Positions 60,372-64,000 of a stretch of 64,000 nt of DNA are shown here, piece after piece; the first letter of the stretch is position 1; every line of letters starts with the position of its first letter. Origin of the DNA: Pseudonocardia alaniniphila (GTDB lineage: Bacteria; Actinomycetota; Actinomycetes; Mycobacteriales; Pseudonocardiaceae); NCBI RefSeq assembly GCF_022524485.1, contig NZ_JAKXMK010000037.1, forward strand, positions 56,289 through 120,288, in the 5' to 3' direction. Below the pieces are notes generated by a model. It was not told where the DNA came from, searched no databases, and saw only the letters and a list, made by a program, of their open reading frames with translations. The translations under genes and the position numbers were made by a program.

Positions 60372-61367
60372 ATGCTGCGGGTTAGCCTCGGGCCCGTGCG
60401 GATTCACGATTTCTCCGGTGCGGAGTTCGAAGACGTCCTCGGTGAGTTCTTCATACCGGTGATCGTCCGGAGCGGTCCCGACTTTCGCGGGCGGGTGGCG
60501 GTGCAGGAACTGGACAAGGGCCTGTCACTCTCGTTGACGCGCTGGGGGCCGCGATCGGCTGCCCGGACCGAACAGATGGCGGCGAGCTCGTCCGATGGAA
60601 GTCGGATGATTTTCACCGTGCAGGTGGCCAGCCGGAGCCACATGCTCCAGCGCGACCGTTTCGCGGACCTCGCGACCGGTTCGGCGGTGCTGGCCGAGGC
60701 GCGTAGTGCCTACAAGTGGGCCGCCCACACCGAGAACCGGCAACTGACCTTGACTTTCTCCCGTGAACTGCTGCCGCTGCGCACCGCCGAGATCTCCGAG
60801 GCCTGCGCGCGCATCATGGATCCTGTAACCCCGGCCACGAACATGCTGGGTGCCTACCTCGGTCAGTTGTTCAAGATCGCCGACGGCCTCACCGCGCCGC
60901 AGCGGCTGGACGCCGGGCACGCCGCGATCGACCTGCTCGCCATGGCGCTGCGAGACGTCGTCCCCTCGGTACCGGGCTGTGAGGGCTCTGCGGAGGTACT
61001 GCTGGAGATGATGCTCAGACACCTCCGTGAGCACTCGGCCGACCCGCACCTGCAGGTCGAGGAACTGGCGCGGCGGCACAACGTGTCGGTCAGTCACGTG
61101 TACACCTTGTTCGAACGGATCGGGACCACGCCTGCTGCTTACCTGCGCGAGCAACGGCTGCTCGCCGCACAGGCGATGTTGGCCGATCCGCGGTGCGCCT
61201 GGCTCGGGACCACGGACATCGCGGCTGCGGTGGGATTCGTCGAACGCAGGACGTTCGAGCGGGCGTTCCGGCGGCAGTACGGGATGACGCCCGGCAACTG
61301 GCGCCGCGAGCACTGCCACTCCGGATCCGCTCCCGCAACCCACGAGGATGAAATGTCTCCCCGGTGA
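60372..61367 (+). CDS. AraC-family regulator with AraC-binding-like domain
   Basis: A 331-residue protein: N-terminal AraC_binding_2 domain (GLSLSLTRWGPRSAARTEQM, then VQVASRSHMLQRDRFADLAT), and a C-terminal AraC HTH (LQVEELARRHNVSVSHVYTL, then TTDIAAAVGFVERRTFERAF). It resembles regulators of the NphR/benzoate-activator type. ATG 60372 is the closest to the domain start; GTG 60396 is possible. Upstream of and parallel to the esterase gene it may control. Confidence 0.87.
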   Translation: MLRVSLGPVRIHDFSGAEFEDVLGEFFIPVIVRSGPDFRGRVAVQELDKGLSLSLTRWGPRSAARTEQMAASSSDGSRMIFTVQVASRSHMLQRDRFADLATGSAVLAEARSAYKWAAHTENRQLTLTFSRELLPLRTAEISEACARIMDPVTPATNMLGAYLGQLFKIADGLTAPQRLDAGHAAIDLLAMALRDVVPSVPGCEGSAEVLLEMMLRHLREHSADPHLQVEELARRHNVSVSHVYTLFERIGTTPAAYLREQRLLAAQAMLADPRCAWLGTTDIAAAVGFVERRTFERAFRRQYGMTPGNWRREHCHSGSAPATHEDEMSPR

Positions 61368-61539
61368 CGAGAAAACGCCCGCCCCGAGGTGGCCCGGTGC
61401 GGTAGACCGGGGTGGCTCGGTCAGGAAGACGTTTCCTCGCCGACCCGCACGCTCGCTGCTTCAGCGTCGAATCTCGCGGGCGGACCATCGTGCCTGACCG
61501 GCCGGGCATGCGCTGAGAAGACGAAGGGACAGACCCGAC

Positions 61540-62487
61540 ATGAACAAGCCCGTTCTCGAACCGGCTGCCCAGGAGATCGCCGACGCCACCTCGAAGCCGC
61601 CGTTCCTGCACGAGCTCGGCCCCGACGGCGCGCGAAAGCTGCTCGACGACATCCAGGCCGCGTCGATCGACAAGCCCGACATCGACGAGAAGTGGATCAC
61701 CGTGCCGGCCGAGGTCGGCGACGTGCGCGTCCGCATCGTCAAACCCGTCGGCGCGACGGGTGCGCTGCCGACCGTGCTCTACGTGCACGGCGGCGGCTGG
61801 ATCCTGGGCAACGCCGCGACCCACGACCGACTGATCCGCGAGCTCGCCGTCGGCGCCGACGCGGCGGTGGTGTTCGTCGAGTACGACCGGTCCCCCGAGG
61901 CGCGCTACCCGGTGGCCATCGAACAGGCCTACGCCACCGCCCAATGGATCACCCGAGAGGGCGCCGCAGAAGGCCTGGACGCGTCGAACCTCGTCGTGGC
62001 CGGCGACTCGGTCGGCGGCAACATGACAGCCGTGCTCGCGATCCTCGCGAAACAGCGGGGCGACGTGACCTTCCTGCACCAGTCGCTGTACTACCCCGTG
62101 ACCGACGCGGGACAGGACACCGAGAGCTACCGCACCTACGCCAACGGCCCGTACCTGACCGCCGAGTCGATGGCCTGGTTCTGGGACGCCTACCTGCCCG
62201 AGAAGGACAAGCGCGCCGAGATCACCGCGTCACCGCTGCGCGCGAGCCTCGAGGACCTCGCCGGCCTGCCCCCGACGTTCGTGATCGTGGACGAGAACGA
62301 CGTGCTACGCGACGAGGGCGAGGCCTACGCACGCCGGCTCACCGAAGCCGGCGTGCCGACCACGAGCGTGCGCTACAACGGGACCATCCACGACTTCATG
62401 ATGCTCAACCCCCTCCGCAACACCAACGCGGTGACAGCGGCCGTCGAGCAGGCGATAGCGGTGCTGCGGAAGGCTCTCGGTCGCTGA
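61540..62487 (+). CDS. HSL-family alpha/beta hydrolase (esterase)
   Basis: A 315-residue hormone-sensitive-lipase-type esterase: oxyanion motif HGGGW (83-87), nucleophile Ser157 in GDSVGG, the acid in VDENDVLRDEGEAYA and the His in TIHDFMML. No signal peptide. It probably hydrolyses short-chain esters or lactones and is a candidate target of the AraC regulator upstream. Confidence 0.9.
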   Translation: MNKPVLEPAAQEIADATSKPPFLHELGPDGARKLLDDIQAASIDKPDIDEKWITVPAEVGDVRVRIVKPVGATGALPTVLYVHGGGWILGNAATHDRLIRELAVGADAAVVFVEYDRSPEARYPVAIEQAYATAQWITREGAAEGLDASNLVVAGDSVGGNMTAVLAILAKQRGDVTFLHQSLYYPVTDAGQDTESYRTYANGPYLTAESMAWFWDAYLPEKDKRAEITASPLRASLEDLAGLPPTFVIVDENDVLRDEGEAYARRLTEAGVPTTSVRYNGTIHDFMMLNPLRNTNAVTAAVEQAIAVLRKALGR

Positions 62488-62649
62488 CGGCACGGCCTGC
62501 CCTGGTTCGCCGCGCACCGATGTCGTGCGCGGCTGCTCGATCGGATCGACCTTTCCGCTCGCCCCGGAGCGCGTGTCGCGGCCGGTCGGCCGCGACGCTC
62601 GCCTCCGTGCGGGTGGCCGGCTGCGGTTGCTGCCGGGCTGTTGTGGGCC

Positions 62650-62889
62650 GCCCCCTCCGCCGGCCCTGAGCGACCGCGAGTAGCGTGCCGACGAGTGTGA
62701 TCAGCACGCCGATGGCCTGGATCGCGGTAACGGACTCGCCGAGGAAGAGATCGCTCCGAGAACGGGCACCGCGAACATGCTGATCGTGGCGGTGACGGGG
62801 GTCACCGAGCGGAGCCCGCGGTAGTAGAAGAGGTACGCAACCGCCGTCGGTCCGATCGCGAGATAGACAAGGTCGGCCCACTGGACATC
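62650..62889 (-). pseudogene. Truncated, frameshifted EamA transporter relic
   Basis: The minus strand encodes the last spans of an EamA protein (VQWADLVYLAIGPTAVAYLF, SVTPVTATISMFAVPVLGAI), slips frame near 62755, and continues SDLFLGESVTAIQAIGVLIT then LVGTLLAVAQG. The first two thirds of the gene are missing; the cut end meets the start of the patatin gene at 62890. Confidence 0.8.
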
Positions 62890-63927
62890 GTGAGCGGGGC
62901 GGAGACTCCAACGGTGACCGACACCGTCCTTCAGCTGCTGCGTGACCGCAGGCAACAACGAAGTACTCCTGAACATCGCAGCGACGACGCGCGCCTGGTG
63001 CTGCTGGTCGAAGGCGGAAGCTCTCGCGGCGCCTACTCGAGCGGCATGGCGATCGCTATCGAACAACTGGGGCTGTTGCCGATGTTCGATGCCGTCTACG
63101 CCAGCTCCGCGGGAGCGCTGAACGCAGCGTGGCTGCTGTGCGGTCGCGCTGAAAGCAGCATGCACGCGTGGTGGGACCCGATCATCATGCGGACGACCAT
63201 CGACCCGAGGCGCGCACTGCGCCGGCAGCCGATCGTGGACACTCGTTTCCTCGTCCACACCGTGTACACCGAGATCATGCCGATGGGGTTCCAGGAGATC
63301 CTCGACAGCACCGTCGAGTTCCACCCGATCGCCACGGATGCCCTCACCGGCCAGGCCGTCGATCTGCACGAGCAGATCCGTGACCAGACCAGCTTGCAGG
63401 CCGCACTCCGCGCGTCGACTGCAATGCCGCTTCTCGCAGGTGATCCGATCGAGATCGACGGGCGACCGTTCGTCGACGCCGGGGTGAGCGAGGCGGTCCC
63501 CGTACGGACGGCACTCGCTCAGAAGGCCACGCACATCGTCGCGCTTCGCACTCGACGTACGGACGAGACGGCATCAGCGCCGTCCCGTGGCGAACGTCTG
63601 GTGATGGCGCGATGGTTCGCTCGGCGCGCTCCAGGTGCCCTCGAGACGTGGCTGCGCCGCGAGGCCATCAGAGCGGAGGAGGAGCAGCTTCTGACGTCGC
63701 ACCCCGCGACCTTGCAGATCCGCCCCCCGATCGGCAGCGCGAGGATCGGACGTACCGAGCGACACCCGCGCCTGCTTCGCGCAGCTGTCGATGCAGGTCG
63801 GCAGGCGGCGTTGAACGAACTAGCGGGCTGCATCGAAGAGCCGGGCTGTCGTTCCACGCCTCGACCGGGCTCGGAGGTCGGCGGTGAGGCCGTGATCCGG
63901 GCAAGAGCTCGTGATTCTTGCAACTAG
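62890..63927 (+). CDS. Patatin-like phospholipase
   Basis: A 345-residue patatin-family lipid acyl hydrolase. Oxyanion loop GGSSRG (42-47), nucleophile Ser73 in YASSAGALNA (Ala in place of the first Gly of GxSxG) and the dyad Asp in VDAGVSEAVP. The second half matches the bacterial YjjU-type patatins. GTG 62890 is the only candidate for the start. The gene lies at the broken end of the EamA relic. Confidence 0.87.
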   Translation: MSGAETPTVTDTVLQLLRDRRQQRSTPEHRSDDARLVLLVEGGSSRGAYSSGMAIAIEQLGLLPMFDAVYASSAGALNAAWLLCGRAESSMHAWWDPIIMRTTIDPRRALRRQPIVDTRFLVHTVYTEIMPMGFQEILDSTVEFHPIATDALTGQAVDLHEQIRDQTSLQAALRASTAMPLLAGDPIEIDGRPFVDAGVSEAVPVRTALAQKATHIVALRTRRTDETASAPSRGERLVMARWFARRAPGALETWLRREAIRAEEEQLLTSHPATLQIRPPIGSARIGRTERHPRLLRAAVDAGRQAALNELAGCIEEPGCRSTPRPGSEVGGEAVIRARARDSCN

Positions 63928-63934
63928 TGGCTTG

Positions 63935-64000
63935 TCACGCAGCCTTGACCGGGTAACTGGTCCAGGTGCGGATCGGTGAGTCGGCGGCGAAGTTGACCTT
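63935..64000 (-). CDS. C-terminal end of an unidentified protein (partial)
   Basis: The minus strand at the right edge reads KVNFAADSPIRTWTSYPVKA to TGA at 63935-63937. Only 21 residues are inside the window. No family can be assigned. Confidence 0.35.
   Translation of the reverse strand, partial: KVNFAADSPIRTWTSYPVKAA

Overview
The window looks like a chromosomal stretch of a very GC-rich actinobacterium, most likely Pseudonocardiaceae (Pseudonocardia-like). This rests on strong G/C bias at third codon positions, frequent GTG starts, an actinobacterial-size DnaE of about 1190 residues, and many TetR/IclR/GntR regulators beside oxygenases, SDRs and MFS permeases. No rRNA, tRNA, intact transposase, phage or CRISPR array was seen. 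The genus is an inference.

Layout. 0-2 kb: end of a secreted or wall protein, a secreted alpha/beta hydrolase, and a small transcription unit for two short peptides (one with three T-L-N-P repeats) ending in a strong hairpin. 2-7.4 kb: an HxlR regulator divergent from a six-gene run in which two paralogous 237-residue proteins flank an NmrA-like protein, followed by two SDRs that both lack the catalytic Tyr and a beta-carbonic anhydrase. 7.6-12.6 kb: GntR regulator, a Rieske oxygenase translationally coupled to a HicB-like mini-protein, a relic of a second Rieske oxygenase, and a divergent TetR/MFS pair. 12.6-17.9 kb: methyltransferase, XRE-cupin regulator, a TetR/SDR divergent pair with duplicated operator-like repeats, and a flavin monooxygenase/IclR divergent pair with a palindrome. 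18-23.4 kb: CynX-like MFS/AraC pair, a two-subunit Rieske dioxygenase, and an EamA exporter. 24-30.3 kb: holin-like membrane protein, then a LysR regulator divergent from a GMC oxidoreductase, MFS permease and PLP dehydratase, which reads like a catabolic operon.

30.3-32.5 kb is a graveyard of truncated, frameshifted genes: a TetR 5' part joined to an aldo/keto-reductase 3' part, then a TetR 3' part abutting an epimerase 3' part. 33-39.2 kb: SDR, PAP2 phosphatase, a two-component system with a possible 38-residue membrane peptide between its genes, a COG4705 four-repeat membrane protein and a lipoprotein. 40-54 kb has a redox character: a hydrolase relative lacking its nucleophile, a DUF417 (RclC-like) protein, a triple-repeat membrane protein and an NDH-2 whose N-terminus carries the same membrane module, a large LuxR-type ATPase regulator, a molybdopterin oxidoreductase/flavin reductase/zinc-ribbon operon, a haloacid dehalogenase, a peroxiredoxin and a DUF899 protein. 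54-57.6 kb holds dnaE, with a DUF6300 gene coupled to its stop codon. The rest carries an orphan solute-binding lipoprotein with a strong terminator, an AraC regulator, an HSL-type esterase, an EamA relic and a patatin-like phospholipase.

The most promising candidates for something undescribed are the repeat-peptide unit at 1.4-1.84 kb and the fused NDH-2/repeat-membrane-protein/RclC-like set at 41.2-45.0 kb. Next are the Tyr-less SDR cluster at 2.8-7.4 kb and the Rieske-HicB coupling at 8.6-10.2 kb. Family assignments come from motif recognition only; no database search was possible.
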